The position numbers and the translations under genes are program-made. The notes beneath the pieces are model-generated. The model searched no databases. It saw only the letters and a list, made by a program, of their open reading frames with translations, and was not told the DNA's origin. This document shows, in pieces, positions 49,560 to 60,699 of a stretch of 64,000 nt of DNA. This stretch comes from Tatumella ptyseos ATCC 33301 (GTDB lineage Bacteria > Pseudomonadota > Gammaproteobacteria > Enterobacterales > Enterobacteriaceae). The first letter of the stretch is position 1; every line of letters begins with the position of its first letter. The DNA lies in contig NZ_JMPR01000038.1 in the NCBI RefSeq assembly GCF_000735525.1, positions 62,001 through 126,000 of the forward strand, in the 5' to 3' direction.

Positions 49560-49828
49560 TGTACTCAATGACCTGGGAAGACGCTAAGAAGGCCATGAGT
49601 GAGGGGAAAGCCGTAAAGCATGAATACTTTAGTCCGGATGAATTTTTCAGGATGCAAGGCAATCAGATGGTTGATGAATCAGGTCAGCCTGTGGCTCGCT
49701 GGTATTCAGGTGAATTATGGCAGAAGACAGGATGGTCAATTCTTGATGATAAAATGGACAAGCTCTTTGGTCTTAACCTTGTGGCTGAGGGGAATAGTTC
49801 GTTACGGAAGGAGTTTAAGGGAGGATAA
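49559..49828 (+). CDS. Small phage protein resembling Tad2/DUF2829
   Basis: An 89-residue protein (MTWEDAKKAMSEGKAVKHEY near the start, then GELWQKTGWSILDD). The layout (AL-EGK-V near the start, W-I near residue 60) is like DUF2829, the family of Thoeris inhibitors Tad2. Similarity is by eye and short, so anti-defence activity is only a possibility. It lies directly before xis. Confidence 0.5.
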   Translation: MYSMTWEDAKKAMSEGKAVKHEYFSPDEFFRMQGNQMVDESGQPVARWYSGELWQKTGWSILDDKMDKLFGLNLVAEGNSSLRKEFKGG

Positions 49829-49830
49829 TC

Positions 49831-50076
49831 ATGATACAGATGCTGACACTGGAAGAATGGGCTACGGAGAAATACAAAAGCAACCCTCCGAGCCTGTCAA
49901 CTCTGAGACGTTACGCTAAACAACAGCTCTTTTTGCCACCGGCAAGTAAACAAGGCCGGTTCTGGCGCGTTCGTGAAGATGCTGAACTTGTCGGGGAATT
50001 AAGCATGCCCGAAGTGCGGAGGAATGATTCTCCCCTGTTACTGAGGATTCTTACCGATGGCTGCCAGACCCCGTAA
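49831..50076 (+). CDS. Excisionase (Xis)
   Basis: An 81-residue excisionase: MLTLEEWATEKYKSNPPSLS TLRRYAK forms the winged-helix DNA-binding motif, followed by KQGRFWRVREDAELV. It overlaps int by 20 bp and directs excision by the integrase. Confidence 0.8.
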   Translation: MIQMLTLEEWATEKYKSNPPSLSTLRRYAKQQLFLPPASKQGRFWRVREDAELVGELSMPEVRRNDSPLLLRILTDGCQTP

Positions 50077-51184
50077 AAATAATGTCAGCATCCCCAACCT
50101 TTACCCCCTTTATAGCCGTAAGGTGAACAAGGTCTACTGGCGATATAAACATCCGGTGACGGGTAAGTTCCACCCCCTCGGCAGCAATGAAGATGAAGCA
50201 AAAGCGATAGCTATCGAAGCGAATATTCGCCTGGCAGAGCAACGCAGCCGGCAGATCATGGCGCTCACGGACCGCATATCTTCAGTAAAGGGCCACGGTA
50301 TCAGTGTGAACGGATGGATCACCCGCTATCGGCAAATCCAGGAAGATCGGCTGAACAGCGGTGATATAAAACCGAATACCTATAAACAGAAAACTAAACC
50401 CGTCGCCCTGCTTACAGAAAAGTGCGGACAGCAGGGGATTGCTGATGTCTCTGTAAGGGATATTGCGCAGATCCTTGATCAATACCAGTCACAGGGGCAG
50501 CACAGGATGGCCCAGGTCATAAGATCCGTTCTGATTGATGTTTTCAAAGAAGCACAACATGCCGGAGAAGTTCCGCCGGGACATAACCCTGCCCTCGCCA
50601 CCAGACAGCCCAGAATAAAAGTTACCCGCCAGAGACTCAGCCTTGAGGAGTGGCATAAGATTTTTGCCATTGCTGATAGACAGCATAAATACATGGGTAA
50701 CGCCATGCTATTGGCAGTGGTCACGGGCCAGAGGCTGGGCGATATTTCCGGAATGAAATTCAGTGATGTCTGGGATGGACACCTGCACGTTGTTCAGCAG
50801 AAAACGGGGACCAGGCTGGCTATCCCTGTCAGCTTACAATGCGATGCATTAGGGGTGACTCTGGATGATGTTATCAGGCGCTGCAGAGATTACGCCGTCA
50901 GTCCTTTCCTGGTTCATTACTTCCGTACGACCTCACAATCAGAACGGGGAGCACAGGTCACACCGAATACCCTTACCACAAATTTCAGTAAGGCCAGGGA
51001 TAAAGCCAATATTGACTGGGGCGCAGGAACGCCGGCTACCTTTCATGAACAGCGATCATTGTCAGAACGTCTGTATAAAGCTCAGGGGATAGATACTAAA
51101 AATCTGCTGGGTCATAAATCACAACAACAGACGGATAAATATCACGACGACCGGGGAAAAGACTGGATCACGATAGCGATTTAG
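50057..51184 (+). CDS. int: Lambda-type tyrosine integrase
   Basis: A 375-residue tyrosine recombinase. N-terminal arm-binding part (YWRYKHPVTGKFHPLG), core-binding part ~75-175, catalytic part with Arg in TGQRLGDISG, HEQRSLSERL (HxxR), LLGHKSQQQTDKYHDDRG with His and the nucleophile Tyr. Close in layout to lambda Int. It lies right beside icd and attR, so it made this insertion. Confidence 0.95.
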   Translation: MAARPRKNNVSIPNLYPLYSRKVNKVYWRYKHPVTGKFHPLGSNEDEAKAIAIEANIRLAEQRSRQIMALTDRISSVKGHGISVNGWITRYRQIQEDRLNSGDIKPNTYKQKTKPVALLTEKCGQQGIADVSVRDIAQILDQYQSQGQHRMAQVIRSVLIDVFKEAQHAGEVPPGHNPALATRQPRIKVTRQRLSLEEWHKIFAIADRQHKYMGNAMLLAVVTGQRLGDISGMKFSDVWDGHLHVVQQKTGTRLAIPVSLQCDALGVTLDDVIRRCRDYAVSPFLVHYFRTTSQSERGAQVTPNTLTTNFSKARDKANIDWGAGTPATFHEQRSLSERLYKAQGIDTKNLLGHKSQQQTDKYHDDRGKDWITIAI

Positions 51185-51191
51185 GACCGGG

Positions 51192-51224
51192 TTTTGATAA
51201 CTCGTTTTGATAATATTTTGATAA
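51192..51224 (+). repeat. TTTTGATAA direct repeats, likely integrase arm sites
   Basis: Three copies (51192-51200, 51205-51213, 51216-51224) spaced 11-13 bp, about one helix turn, directly after int. Integrases of this type bind such arm sites. Confidence 0.55.
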
Positions 51225-51239
51225 CCCTTAGCACGCTAA

Positions 51240-51267
51240 TAAAAAACGGGCTCTTTTCAGAACCCGT
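51240..51267 (-). terminator. icd terminator
   Basis: Minus-strand stem ACGGGTTCT/AGAGCCCGT with GAAA loop (one G-U pair), followed by a T-run. It is a copy of the structure at 7691-7718. Confidence 0.8.
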
Positions 51268-51293
51268 GCTTATGTATCTGCGGTGTGGCCGGA

Positions 51294-52544
51294 TTACATA
51301 TGGCTGATGATCGCATCACCAAACTCTGAGGATTTCAGCAGCTTAGCGCCGTCCATCAGACGTTCGAAATCGTAGGTGACGGTTTTGGCCGCGATGGCTC
51401 CTTCCATACCTTTAATGATTAAATCGGCTGCTTCGGTCCAGCCCATGTGACGCAGCATCATTTCTGCGGAAAGGATCACTGAGCCAGGGTTAACTTTATC
51501 CTGGCCGGCATATTTTGGTGCGGTTCCGTGGGTGGCTTCAAACAGTGCACATTCATCACCGATGTTCGCTCCCGGAGCAATACCAATCCCGCCCACCTGT
51601 GCTGCCAGCGCATCTGAAATGTAGTCGCCGTTCAGGTTCATACAGGCAATCACATCATATTCTGCCGGACGCAGCAGGATCTGTTGCAGGAAGGCATCGG
51701 CGATAACGTCTTTGACAATAATGTCTTTGCCGGTGTTCGGGTTTTTAAAGGTCATCCACGGGCCGCCATCCAGCAATTCACCGCCGAATTCTTCTTTCAC
51801 TAACTGGTAGCCCCAGTCTTTGAAAGCACCTTCGGTGAATTTCATAATGTTGCCTTTGTGAACCAGCGTCAGGGAGTCGCGGTTATTAGCAATGGTGTAT
51901 TCCACCGCTGCACGCACCAGTCGCTTGGTACCTTCTTCAGAACACGGTTTGACCCCGATACCACACTGCTCAGGGAAACGGATCTTCTTCACACCCATTT
52001 CTTCACGCAGGAAGTTGATCACTTTATCTGCTTCTGCGCTGCCGGCTTTCCATTCGATACCGGCATAGATATCTTCAGAGTTCTCACGGAAGATGACCAT
52101 ATCAGTATCTTCAGGACGTTTTACCGGGCTTGGGGTCCCGCGGTAGTAGCGGACAGGACGCAGACAGATGTACAAATCGAGTTGCTGACGCAGTGCCACG
52201 TTCAGAGAACGGATACCGCCGCCTACAGGAGTGGTCAATGGGCCTTTAATGGCAACGCGGTATTCTTTGATCAGGTCCAGGGTTTCCTGTGGCAACCAGA
52301 CATCCGGGCCATACAGCTCAACGGATTTTTCACCGGTGTAGATTTCCAGCCATGAAATCTTACGTTTGCCCTGGTAGGCTTTCTCTACCGCGGCATCAAC
52401 GACTTTTAACATTACCGGAGAAACATCAACACCAATTCCGTCCCCTTCGATGTAAGGGATCACCGGGTTTTCAGGAACAACCAGTTTACCCTGCTGCAGG
52501 GTGATTTTCTGACCTTCCGCCGGAATGACAACTTTGCTTTCCAT
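51294..52544 (-). CDS. icd: NADP-dependent isocitrate dehydrogenase
   Basis: A 416-residue enzyme, the same length as E. coli Icd, converting isocitrate to 2-oxoglutarate in the TCA cycle. Substrate-binding Ser-Leu-Asn-Val-Ala-Leu-Arg ([20 protein letters not shown]) includes the serine phosphorylated by AceK in E. coli. The ATG at 52544 is preferred to the TTG just before it. The last ~55 codons were supplied by the prophage, and its 3' end contains attR; the protein is intact. Confidence 0.97.
   Translation of the reverse strand: MESKVVIPAEGQKITLQQGKLVVPENPVIPYIEGDGIGVDVSPVMLKVVDAAVEKAYQGKRKISWLEIYTGEKSVELYGPDVWLPQETLDLIKEYRVAIKGPLTTPVGGGIRSLNVALRQQLDLYICLRPVRYYRGTPSPVKRPEDTDMVIFRENSEDIYAGIEWKAGSAEADKVINFLREEMGVKKIRFPEQCGIGVKPCSEEGTKRLVRAAVEYTIANNRDSLTLVHKGNIMKFTEGAFKDWGYQLVKEEFGGELLDGGPWMTFKNPNTGKDIIVKDVIADAFLQQILLRPAEYDVIACMNLNGDYISDALAAQVGGIGIAPGANIGDECALFEATHGTAPKYAGQDKVNPGSVILSAEMMLRHMGWTEAADLIIKGMEGAIAAKTVTYDFERLMDGAKLLKSSEFGDAIISHM
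51430..51457. other. attR core of the prophage
   Basis: The 28-bp identical partner of 7881-7908, inside the icd coding region. Coding sequence on the low-coordinate side came with the phage; the high-coordinate side is chromosomal. Confidence 0.8.
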
Positions 52545-52890
52545 CAACCTCTCCTTCGAGCGATTTTATGTTAATGATTTGTAATGCGCCGGGAAATATT
52601 ACTGCAATTCTCCGGCAATAGCATGCAAAAAAACCGAACCTGTCGGACGCTTTCCTGTGTCACGCATACCAAGAGTATTACCCCAAAAAGTGGTCGCTGA
52701 TAAGTCTTTTATTCACATCGCGTCGGATTCACCCGCCCGATGTGTGATGTCTGCCGCGGAAATACGGCTCAGAGTAAGTGCTCGAAAAACCAGCAGTTAT
52801 TCTCCCTGCGCCCGTCTCCTGTGCTTTCTGCTGGTGTCTGCCCTTGCAGTTCAGGCTATACTGCCGCGACGCCCCTAAAGAAGTAAGATT
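52545..52890. other. Divergent intergenic region, icd/rluE promoters
   Basis: About 345 bp between icd and rluE. It must hold the promoters of both; I could not single out convincing sites. A short plus-strand frame at 52657 lacks support. Confidence 0.5.
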
Positions 52891-53505
52891 ATGCAAAATA
52901 AATCCCGACCCGCGCGACGCCCACGGCGTCCTGCTGCCGTGACCAAAGAGTCTGCCCCCCGCAGAGTGATACTGTTTAACAAGCCGTTTGATGTCCTGCC
53001 GCAATTTACCGATGAAGGTGGCCGTCAGACATTAAAAGCGTTTATCCCCGTGGCCGGGGTTTATGCTGCCGGCCGTCTGGATCGGGACAGCGAAGGGCTG
53101 TTACTGCTGACCAACGATGGCAAACTGCAAGCCCGGATGACACAACCGGGAAAACGCACCGCAAAAATTTATTACGTTCAAGTGGAAGGTGAACCTGACG
53201 AAGCGGCTCTGCAGCGTCTTCGGGACGGTGTGGTGTTAAAAGATGGCCTGACGTTACCGGCCGGCGTCGAAAAAGTCCCTGAACCGGCGTGGCTCTGGCC
53301 CCGTCAGCCACCGATCCGTGAACGTAAATCTATCCCGACCCAATGGCTGAAAATTGTTCTTCATGAAGGACGTAACCGGCAGGTGCGTCGGATGACTGCC
53401 TTTATCGGCTTTCCGACCTTGCGATTGATCCGCTATGCCATCGGCAGTTATACCCTCGATAATCTCGGGAACGGTGACTGGCGTGAAGTATCCCCCGCGG
53501 TGTAA
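52891..53505 (+). CDS. rluE: 23S rRNA pseudouridine(2457) synthase
   Basis: A 204-residue RsuA-family pseudouridine synthase. The catalytic Asp lies in [20 protein letters not shown] (residues ~58-77). The late motif is [10 protein letters not shown]. It is slightly shorter than E. coli RluE (217), mainly at the basic N-terminus ([12 protein letters not shown]). It is divergent from icd as in E. coli and is followed by nudJ. Confidence 0.95.
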   Translation: MQNKSRPARRPRRPAAVTKESAPRRVILFNKPFDVLPQFTDEGGRQTLKAFIPVAGVYAAGRLDRDSEGLLLLTNDGKLQARMTQPGKRTAKIYYVQVEGEPDEAALQRLRDGVVLKDGLTLPAGVEKVPEPAWLWPRQPPIRERKSIPTQWLKIVLHEGRNRQVRRMTAFIGFPTLRLIRYAIGSYTLDNLGNGDWREVSPAV

Positions 53506-53564
53506 GCTGACCATTCTGCCCGGTACCGGTTGCCGGGGTCGGTCACTTTAAACCGGAGGTCATT

Positions 53565-54023
53565 ATGTTCAGTCCGCATATCACCGTTGCCTGCCTTGTC
53601 CATGCCGAAGGTCAGTTACTGGTCGTTGAGGAAGACGTTAACGGCAAGCCAACGCTTAACCAGCCCGCCGGGCACCTGGAAGCGGATGAAACTCTGTTAC
53701 AGGCAGCCTGCCGGGAACTGTATGAAGAAACCGGTCTGAAGGCAGAACCGCACTATTTTCTCGGGGTTCATCAATGGATCGCCCCGGATAAGACGCCTTT
53801 TATCCGCTTTCTTTTCGGCCTCGACCTCCCCTTTTGTGCGGAAACCGCCCCGCAGGACAGCGATATCACCCGCTGTCACTGGCTGTCGCCCGGGGACATC
53901 CTGCAGGCAAAGAACCTGCGTTCGGTGCTGGTTGCAGAGAGTGTCCGTCTCTGGCAGCAGGGCGAACGTTATCCGCTCAGCCTTGTCTGCGCGTTCAATT
54001 GGCCTTCCTCCGGGGATGCGTAA
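53565..54023 (+). CDS. nudJ: Phosphatase NudJ (Nudix hydrolase)
   Basis: A 152-residue Nudix enzyme that in E. coli hydrolyses thiamine pyrophosphate and nucleoside tri- and diphosphates. The Nudix box [22 protein letters not shown] lies at residues ~37-59 with the catalytic Glu pair. It is probably co-transcribed with mnmA 63 bp downstream. Confidence 0.95.
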   Translation: MFSPHITVACLVHAEGQLLVVEEDVNGKPTLNQPAGHLEADETLLQAACRELYEETGLKAEPHYFLGVHQWIAPDKTPFIRFLFGLDLPFCAETAPQDSDITRCHWLSPGDILQAKNLRSVLVAESVRLWQQGERYPLSLVCAFNWPSSGDA

Positions 54024-54086
54024 CCGCAGGCATCATGGTAGAATGTGCCGCCAGTTTTTCTTAAATGCGTCTTGTGTGAGTAGGTC

Positions 54087-55202
54087 ATGTCTGACAATAG
54101 TCAAAAAAAAGTAATCGTCGGGATGTCCGGCGGCGTTGATTCCTCTGTTTCTGCCTGGTTACTGCTGCAGCAAGGCTACCAGGTTGAAGGCCTGTTCATG
54201 AAGAACTGGGAAGAAGATGACGGAGAAGAGTACTGTACCGCAGCCGACGATCTGGCTGACGCACAAGCGGTTTGCGATAAACTGGGGATCCGGCTGCATA
54301 AGATTAATTTTGCCGCTGAATACTGGGACAATGTGTTTGAACATTTCCTGGAAGAATACAAAGCAGGCCGTACCCCTAACCCTGATATTCTCTGCAACAA
54401 AGAGATCAAATTCAAAGCATTCCTGGAGTTTGCCGCCGAAGATTTGGGTGCCGATCTGATAGCCACCGGGCATTATGTCCGCCGCCAGGATAAAGACGGT
54501 AAAAGCCAGTTACTGCGTGGCCTGGACAGCAATAAAGACCAGAGCTATTTCCTGTATACCCTGAGCCACCAGCAGGTTGCACAAAGCCTGTTCCCGGTCG
54601 GTGAGCTGGAAAAACCGGAAGTCCGCCGCATCGCGGAAGAACTGGACCTGGTCACGGCGCGTAAAAAAGATTCCACCGGCATCTGCTTTATCGGTGAGCG
54701 CAAGTTCCGCGACTTCCTGGCCCGCTATCTTCCGGCACAGCCCGGGGTGATAGAAAGCACCGACGGACAGGTATTAGGCGAACACCAGGGGCTGATGTAT
54801 CACACCCTGGGGCAGCGTAAAGGACTGGGGATCGGTGGCCTGAAAGACAGTAATGATAATCCATGGTATGTGGTGGATAAAGATGTGGCCGGTAACCGTC
54901 TTATCGTTGCTCAGGGCGCTGAACATCCGCGACTGATGTCTGTGGGCCTGATTGCTCAGCAACTGGACTGGGTCGACCGTCAGCCGGTGACCGAACCACT
55001 GCGGTGTACCGTTAAGACCCGCTACCGTCAGACCGATATTCCGTGCACCGTCACTCCGCTGTCCGATGACAGAATAGACGTTCGTTTCGATGCGCCTGTT
55101 GCCGCAGTTACCCCGGGTCAGTCCGCAGTCTTTTATCTGGGCGATGTTTGTCTGGGTGGAGGCGTCATCGAGCAACGCCTGCCGCTGCCGATAGCACAAT
55201 AG
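54087..55202 (+). CDS. mnmA: tRNA-specific 2-thiouridylase
   Basis: A 371-residue enzyme that thiolates U34 of Glu, Gln and Lys tRNAs. The PP-loop [11 protein letters not shown] lies at residues ~13-23; catalytic Cys are in [12 protein letters not shown] (~105) and [12 protein letters not shown] (~203). hflD follows 14 bp later. Confidence 0.97.
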   Translation: MSDNSQKKVIVGMSGGVDSSVSAWLLLQQGYQVEGLFMKNWEEDDGEEYCTAADDLADAQAVCDKLGIRLHKINFAAEYWDNVFEHFLEEYKAGRTPNPDILCNKEIKFKAFLEFAAEDLGADLIATGHYVRRQDKDGKSQLLRGLDSNKDQSYFLYTLSHQQVAQSLFPVGELEKPEVRRIAEELDLVTARKKDSTGICFIGERKFRDFLARYLPAQPGVIESTDGQVLGEHQGLMYHTLGQRKGLGIGGLKDSNDNPWYVVDKDVAGNRLIVAQGAEHPRLMSVGLIAQQLDWVDRQPVTEPLRCTVKTRYRQTDIPCTVTPLSDDRIDVRFDAPVAAVTPGQSAVFYLGDVCLGGGVIEQRLPLPIAQ

Positions 55203-55216
55203 CCCCCGGAGGCGCA

Positions 55217-55858
55217 GTGGCGAAAAATATTTATGATATTACCCTGGCACTGGCCGGGGTTTGTCAGGCAGCACATCTGGCACAGCAACTGGCCCATCAG
55301 GGCCATTGCCCGCAGGATGTTTTTGAGGTTTCCCTCCGCAGTCTGCTGGATCTCAACCCTGCCGATACACTGACCGTGTATGGTAATGATGAGTCGAACC
55401 TGCGTTTCGGGCTGGAGTCCTTAATCGCCGTGCTTCATAATCCTTCCCGTCAGGGTGCTGGCGCAGAAATTACCCGTTATACCCTTAGCCTGCTGATGCT
55501 GGAGCGTAAGCTGCATAAAAACAGCAAAGCCATGGCAGAACTGAGCGAGCGTATTGCGAAGCTCGACCGGCAATTACAGTTTTATGAGCTGGAGTCAGAG
55601 ACGATCACCGCTGCCATTGCAGGGATTTATGTGGATGTGATAAGCCCTGTCGGACCGCGGATCCAGGTCACAGGCTCGTCGGCTATCCTGCAGAACTCTC
55701 TGGTACAAAGTAAAATTCGCGCAGCCCTGCTGACCGGTATCCGTGCCGCCGTGCTCTGGCAGCAAGTCGGGGGCGGACGCCTGCACCTGATGTTCAGCCG
55801 GTCACGGATCGTAGACGAAGCTAAACTCATTTTATCCCGTTTGTCGCCCGGCGTTTAA
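55217..55858 (+). CDS. hflD: High frequency lysogenisation protein HflD
   Basis: A 213-residue protein, the same length as E. coli HflD, a peripheral membrane protein that binds phage lambda CII and limits lysogeny. Start is GTG 55217 (GGAGG 5 bp upstream; product begins [17 protein letters not shown]). A longer frame from 55148 lies in mnmA. The conserved end reads [20 protein letters not shown]. The nearby prophage has a CII-like gene, though whether HflD acts on it is unknown. Confidence 0.95.
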   Translation: MAKNIYDITLALAGVCQAAHLAQQLAHQGHCPQDVFEVSLRSLLDLNPADTLTVYGNDESNLRFGLESLIAVLHNPSRQGAGAEITRYTLSLLMLERKLHKNSKAMAELSERIAKLDRQLQFYELESETITAAIAGIYVDVISPVGPRIQVTGSSAILQNSLVQSKIRAALLTGIRAAVLWQQVGGGRLHLMFSRSRIVDEAKLILSRLSPGV

Positions 55859-57274
<1,416 letters not shown>

Positions 57275-57282
57275 GTCTGTTG

Positions 57283-57307
57283 CGCAGGCCGGAGTTTCCG
57301 GTCTGCG
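57283..57307 (+). terminator. Stem-loop behind purB
   Basis: CGCAGGCCGGA-GTT-TCCGGTCTGCG, an 11-bp stem with one G-U pair, directly after purB. No T-run follows, so it may stabilise the transcript end or only attenuate. It touches the PhoP box. Confidence 0.5.
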
Positions 57308-57340
57308 TTAATCCCCTGTTTACTTCATTTCACGTATAAT
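57306..57340 (+). promoter_or_regulatory. phoPQ promoter with PhoP box
   Basis: CGTTAA-5 bp-TGTTTA (57306-57322) fits the PhoP box (direct GTTTA-type repeats 11 bp apart). Twelve bp later there is a perfect TATAAT (57335-57340). This spacing is typical of autoregulated PhoP promoters. Confidence 0.6.
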
Positions 57341-57380
57341 CCCCCCATAGTTTTTCCTGCCTGCCTTTGAGGTTGTTATT

Positions 57381-58052
57381 ATGCGTGTGCTGGTTATTGA
57401 AGATAATGCGTTATTACGTCATCACCTGGCTGTACAGCTACGGGATATGGGCCACCAGGTGGATGTGGCAGAAGATGCCCGTGAAGCCGATTATTTTCTG
57501 ACAGAACATGAACCCGATGTGGCGTTAATCGACCTGGGCCTGCCCGGGGAGGATGGTATGAGCCTTATCCGGCGATGGCGGATGCAGGCAGTGAAACAGC
57601 CTATCCTGGTGCTGACTGCCCGCGAAGGCTGGCAGGCAAAAGTAGAGGCACTGGAAGCCGGTGCTGATGATTATGTGACCAAACCCTTTCATATTGAAGA
57701 AGTCGCGGCCCGCCTGCAGGCACTGATGCGTCGTAACAGTGGTCATGCTTCGCAACTGATTGAATACGGGCCGTTTCAGGTTGATTTATCCCGCAAGGAA
57801 CTCACCATCAGCGGTCAGACCGTTCGCCTGACGGTGTTCGAATATACCATTGTCGAAATGCTCATCCGTAATGCCGGTAAAGTGGTCAGTAAAGAATCGC
57901 TGATGCTACAGCTCTATCCCGATGCCGAACTGCGGGAAAGCCATACTATCGATGTACTGATGGGACGCCTGCGTAAGAAAATCCAGCAACTGCACGACGG
58001 TGAAGTGATCACGACCGTCCGCAGCCAGGGCTATCGTTTTGAGTGCCGGTAA
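57381..58052 (+). CDS. phoP: Response regulator PhoP
   Basis: A 223-residue OmpR-family regulator. Receiver domain with the phospho-acceptor Asp in [12 protein letters not shown] (~residue 51), Lys in DDYVTKPFH (~101), and a C-terminal winged helix ([18 protein letters not shown]). It controls Mg2+, acid and antimicrobial-peptide responses. It overlaps phoQ by 14 bp. Confidence 0.97.
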   Translation: MRVLVIEDNALLRHHLAVQLRDMGHQVDVAEDAREADYFLTEHEPDVALIDLGLPGEDGMSLIRRWRMQAVKQPILVLTAREGWQAKVEALEAGADDYVTKPFHIEEVAARLQALMRRNSGHASQLIEYGPFQVDLSRKELTISGQTVRLTVFEYTIVEMLIRNAGKVVSKESLMLQLYPDAELRESHTIDVLMGRLRKKIQQLHDGEVITTVRSQGYRFECR

Positions 58053-59499
58053 ACACTGGCTGCCGTGGCTGTCCAGGCGGGCTCCCCTTTCACTGCGGGT
58101 GCGTTTTTTGCTGGCAGCCTCTGTGCTTGTGCTGTTTCTTTCGCTGTCTTATGGTGTAGTGGCCGTTTTCGGTTATGCCATCGGTTTCGATAACAATACC
58201 TACCGTGTCATGCGCGGTGAAAGTAACCTCTTTTTTACGCTGGCTCAGTGGCAGGATAATAAACTGACTATCGCCAAACCTGAGCGGATCAAACTGAATT
58301 TTCCGACACTGGTGTTTATCTATGATGAACATGGGCGACTGCTCTGGCAACTCCGCGATGTCCCGGAAATCCGTTCTGAAATCCGCCCCGGCTGGCTGAT
58401 GAAGAGTGATTTCTATGAAATAGATACCAATAACCGCACCAGTCTGGAAGCCATCGGGGATAACCGGGAAGCCAGACAGAAGATGAGCCAGCTCGATAGC
58501 GATGAGACCTTTACCCACTCCGTGGCGGTCAGCCGGTACGATGCAACTCCCAGCCTGCCAGCCCTGACTATCGTCGTCGTGGACTCTATTCCCCAGGAGC
58601 TGCAGCACTCTAATGTGGTGTGGATGTGGTTCAGTTATGTGCTGGCCGCCAATTTACTGTTAGTGATCCCCCTGCTGTGGCTGGCTGCACGCTGGAGCCT
58701 GCGGCCTATCGGCCATCTGGCCGCGCAGATCCATGAGCTGGAGACCAGTCAGAGGGAAAGTCTTGACCCGACTCCCCCACAGGAACTGCGCAGTCTGGTA
58801 CGTAATCTTAATCTTTTGCTGAATAATGAACGTCAGCAGGGGCTGCGCTACCACAATACCTTATCCGACCTGACTCACAGTCTGAAAACCCCCCTCGCCG
58901 TCCTGCAGAGTACACTGCGTTCTTTGCGGGGCGGCGCGGCTATCAGTGTTGAAGAAGCCGAACCGGTAATGCTTGAGCAAATCAGCCGTATCTCGCAGCA
59001 GATCGGCTACTATCTGCACCGGGCCAGCCTGCAGGCAGACCATAATCCGCTGCAGCGTGATCTGCATTCCGTATCGGCACTGTCTGACAGTCTCTGTTCT
59101 GCTTTAAATAAAGTTTATAAACGTAAAGGGGTCGACCTGACGCTGGATATTTCACCGGAGATCACCTTCTGCGGAGACCAGAATGACTTTATGGAAGTGA
59201 TGGGGAATCTGCTGGATAACGCCTGTAAGTATTGCCTGGAATTTATCGAAATCACGGCCCGCCAGACCGACACCGCATTACATCTGTTTATCGATGACGA
59301 TGGCCCCGGGATCCCTGACAGTAAGCGTTACCTGATTTTCCGGCGCGGCCAGCGGGCAGATACGCTGCGGCCCGGCCAGGGGATCGGGCTGGCAGTCGCC
59401 CGGGAAATTGTGGAGCGCTACCAGGGCGATATTATTGCCCATAGCAGCCACCTTGGGGGGACACGTATGGAAGTGATTTTCCGGCTCCAGCAGATGTAA
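58039..59499 (+). CDS. phoQ: Sensor histidine kinase PhoQ
   Basis: A 486-residue membrane kinase. TM1 is near residues 23-45, periplasmic sensor ~46-195, TM2 ~196-220, HAMP, then the H-box with [14 protein letters not shown] (His ~282) and N- and G-boxes ([26 protein letters not shown]). Start TTG 58039 is the only reasonable in-frame start. The periplasmic acidic patch (EDDDDAE in E. coli) is reduced to LDSDETFTH, so divalent-cation sensing may differ. Confidence 0.95.
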   Translation: MSAGKHWLPWLSRRAPLSLRVRFLLAASVLVLFLSLSYGVVAVFGYAIGFDNNTYRVMRGESNLFFTLAQWQDNKLTIAKPERIKLNFPTLVFIYDEHGRLLWQLRDVPEIRSEIRPGWLMKSDFYEIDTNNRTSLEAIGDNREARQKMSQLDSDETFTHSVAVSRYDATPSLPALTIVVVDSIPQELQHSNVVWMWFSYVLAANLLLVIPLLWLAARWSLRPIGHLAAQIHELETSQRESLDPTPPQELRSLVRNLNLLLNNERQQGLRYHNTLSDLTHSLKTPLAVLQSTLRSLRGGAAISVEEAEPVMLEQISRISQQIGYYLHRASLQADHNPLQRDLHSVSALSDSLCSALNKVYKRKGVDLTLDISPEITFCGDQNDFMEVMGNLLDNACKYCLEFIEITARQTDTALHLFIDDDGPGIPDSKRYLIFRRGQRADTLRPGQGIGLAVAREIVERYQGDIIAHSSHLGGTRMEVIFRLQQM

Positions 59500-59568
59500 A
59501 TTGGCCGGACGTAACCCTCCGCGGGCTGGTATACTGGCGAGATTACTTCAGAACAACAGCAGGCGTCT

Positions 59569-60699
59569 ATGGACTACTCACTTTCAATTAACTGGCCGGA
59601 ATTTCTGGCGACTTACTGGCAGAAAAAACCGGTCGTTATCCGGCAGGGATTCGCCGGGTTTACGGATCCCATCACCCCCGATGAATTGGCCGGTCTGGCG
59701 ATGGAAAACGAAACCGACAGCCGCCTGGTTTCACAGGAAGGTGATAAATGGCAGGTCAGCCACGGCCCGTTTGAAAGTTTTGACCATCTTGGAGAAACCC
59801 ACTGGTCATTACTGGTTCAGGCCGTCAACCACTGGCATGCCCCGTCTGCCGCACTGATGGCACCTTTCCGCGCCCTGTCTGACTGGCGTATGGATGACCT
59901 GATGATCTCTTTTTCTGTCCCCGGGGGCGGAGTCGGCCCGCATCTGGACCAGTATGATGTTTTTATCATTCAGGGCAGCGGCCGCCGTCGCTGGCGGGTC
60001 GGTAATAATGTCCGGATGGAGCAGCATTGTCCTCATCCGGACCTGTTACAGGTGAAACCCTTTGAGGCCATTATTGATGAAGTGCTGGAACCTGGTGATA
60101 TTGTCTATATCCCGCCAGGATTTCCGCATGAAGGCTATTCACTGGAAAATGCCCTGAATTATTCGGTCGGGTTCCGTGCGCCGTCAGGTAAAGAACTGCT
60201 GAGCAGCTTTGCCGATTACATGCTGGCAAATGAGCTGGGGACACACCGTTACAGTGACCCGGACCTGCCACTGCGCGAGAATCCCTCACAGGTTCTGAGC
60301 AGTGAAACTGACCGTATTCGTCAGATGATGACGGATTTGATCAATGAGCCGGCCACGTTCAGCCAGTGGTTCGGGGAGTTTATTTCCCAGTCACGTCATG
60401 AACTGGATGTTGCCCCGCCTGAACCGCCCTACCAGCCGGATGAAGTGCTGGAGGCATTGCAGCAGGGTGAACCGCTTACCCGTCTGGGCGGGTTACGGGT
60501 GTTAGAATACAATGATACCGTCTTTATTAATGGCGAGAGCCTGAGTAGTGCCTGGCCTGATGCCTTACACGCACTGGCTAACAAGCCCTCGCTGGGAGTT
60601 GCTGACTTCGGGGATGCGCTGGATGATCCTGCGTTCCTGAGCCAGCTGGCCGGCCTGGTGAATTGCGGTTACTGGTATTTTGGCGACGAGGAAGAATAA
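59569..60699 (+). CDS. roxA: Ribosomal oxygenase RoxA (50S L16 arginine hydroxylase)
   Basis: A 376-residue JmjC-type 2-oxoglutarate/Fe(II) oxygenase (formerly YcfD) that hydroxylates an arginine of ribosomal protein L16. The metal motif HLDQYD (HxD, residues ~125-130) and the distal His in GFPHEGYS are present. Its 3' end overlaps the convergent pepT by 31 bp. Confidence 0.95.
   Translation: MDYSLSINWPEFLATYWQKKPVVIRQGFAGFTDPITPDELAGLAMENETDSRLVSQEGDKWQVSHGPFESFDHLGETHWSLLVQAVNHWHAPSAALMAPFRALSDWRMDDLMISFSVPGGGVGPHLDQYDVFIIQGSGRRRWRVGNNVRMEQHCPHPDLLQVKPFEAIIDEVLEPGDIVYIPPGFPHEGYSLENALNYSVGFRAPSGKELLSSFADYMLANELGTHRYSDPDLPLRENPSQVLSSETDRIRQMMTDLINEPATFSQWFGEFISQSRHELDVAPPEPPYQPDEVLEALQQGEPLTRLGGLRVLEYNDTVFINGESLSSAWPDALHALANKPSLGVADFGDALDDPAFLSQLAGLVNCGYWYFGDEEE

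Larger units (their letters stand above)
7881..51457. mobile_element. Prophage integrated in icd, e14-like site, lambda head/P2 tail mosaic
   Basis: About 43.5 kb bounded by the 28-bp icd-derived cores. Gene order from attR is int, xis, left operon, cI/cro, CII-like, replication, cargo, Q, cargo, lysis, terminase, head, tail, fibre, HNH nuclease, DUF4145, attL. This mirrors e14 (intE at icd; tail fibre genes and mcrA at the icdC end). The structural, lysis and regulatory gene sets look complete, so the phage may be inducible. The known defects are a broken dam gene, a split BRCT gene and a truncated antirepressor duplicate. Confidence 0.9.

Noticed and set aside
52657-52878. 73-codon plus-strand frame between icd and rluE
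   Set aside because: No ribosome-binding site or recognisable features; lies in the divergent promoter region.
53530-53739. Alternative frame near the start of nudJ
   Set aside because: Shadow of nudJ in another frame.
55148-55216. Longer N-terminus for HflD
   Set aside because: It would lie inside mnmA; GTG 55217 has a good ribosome-binding site and gives exactly the E. coli length.
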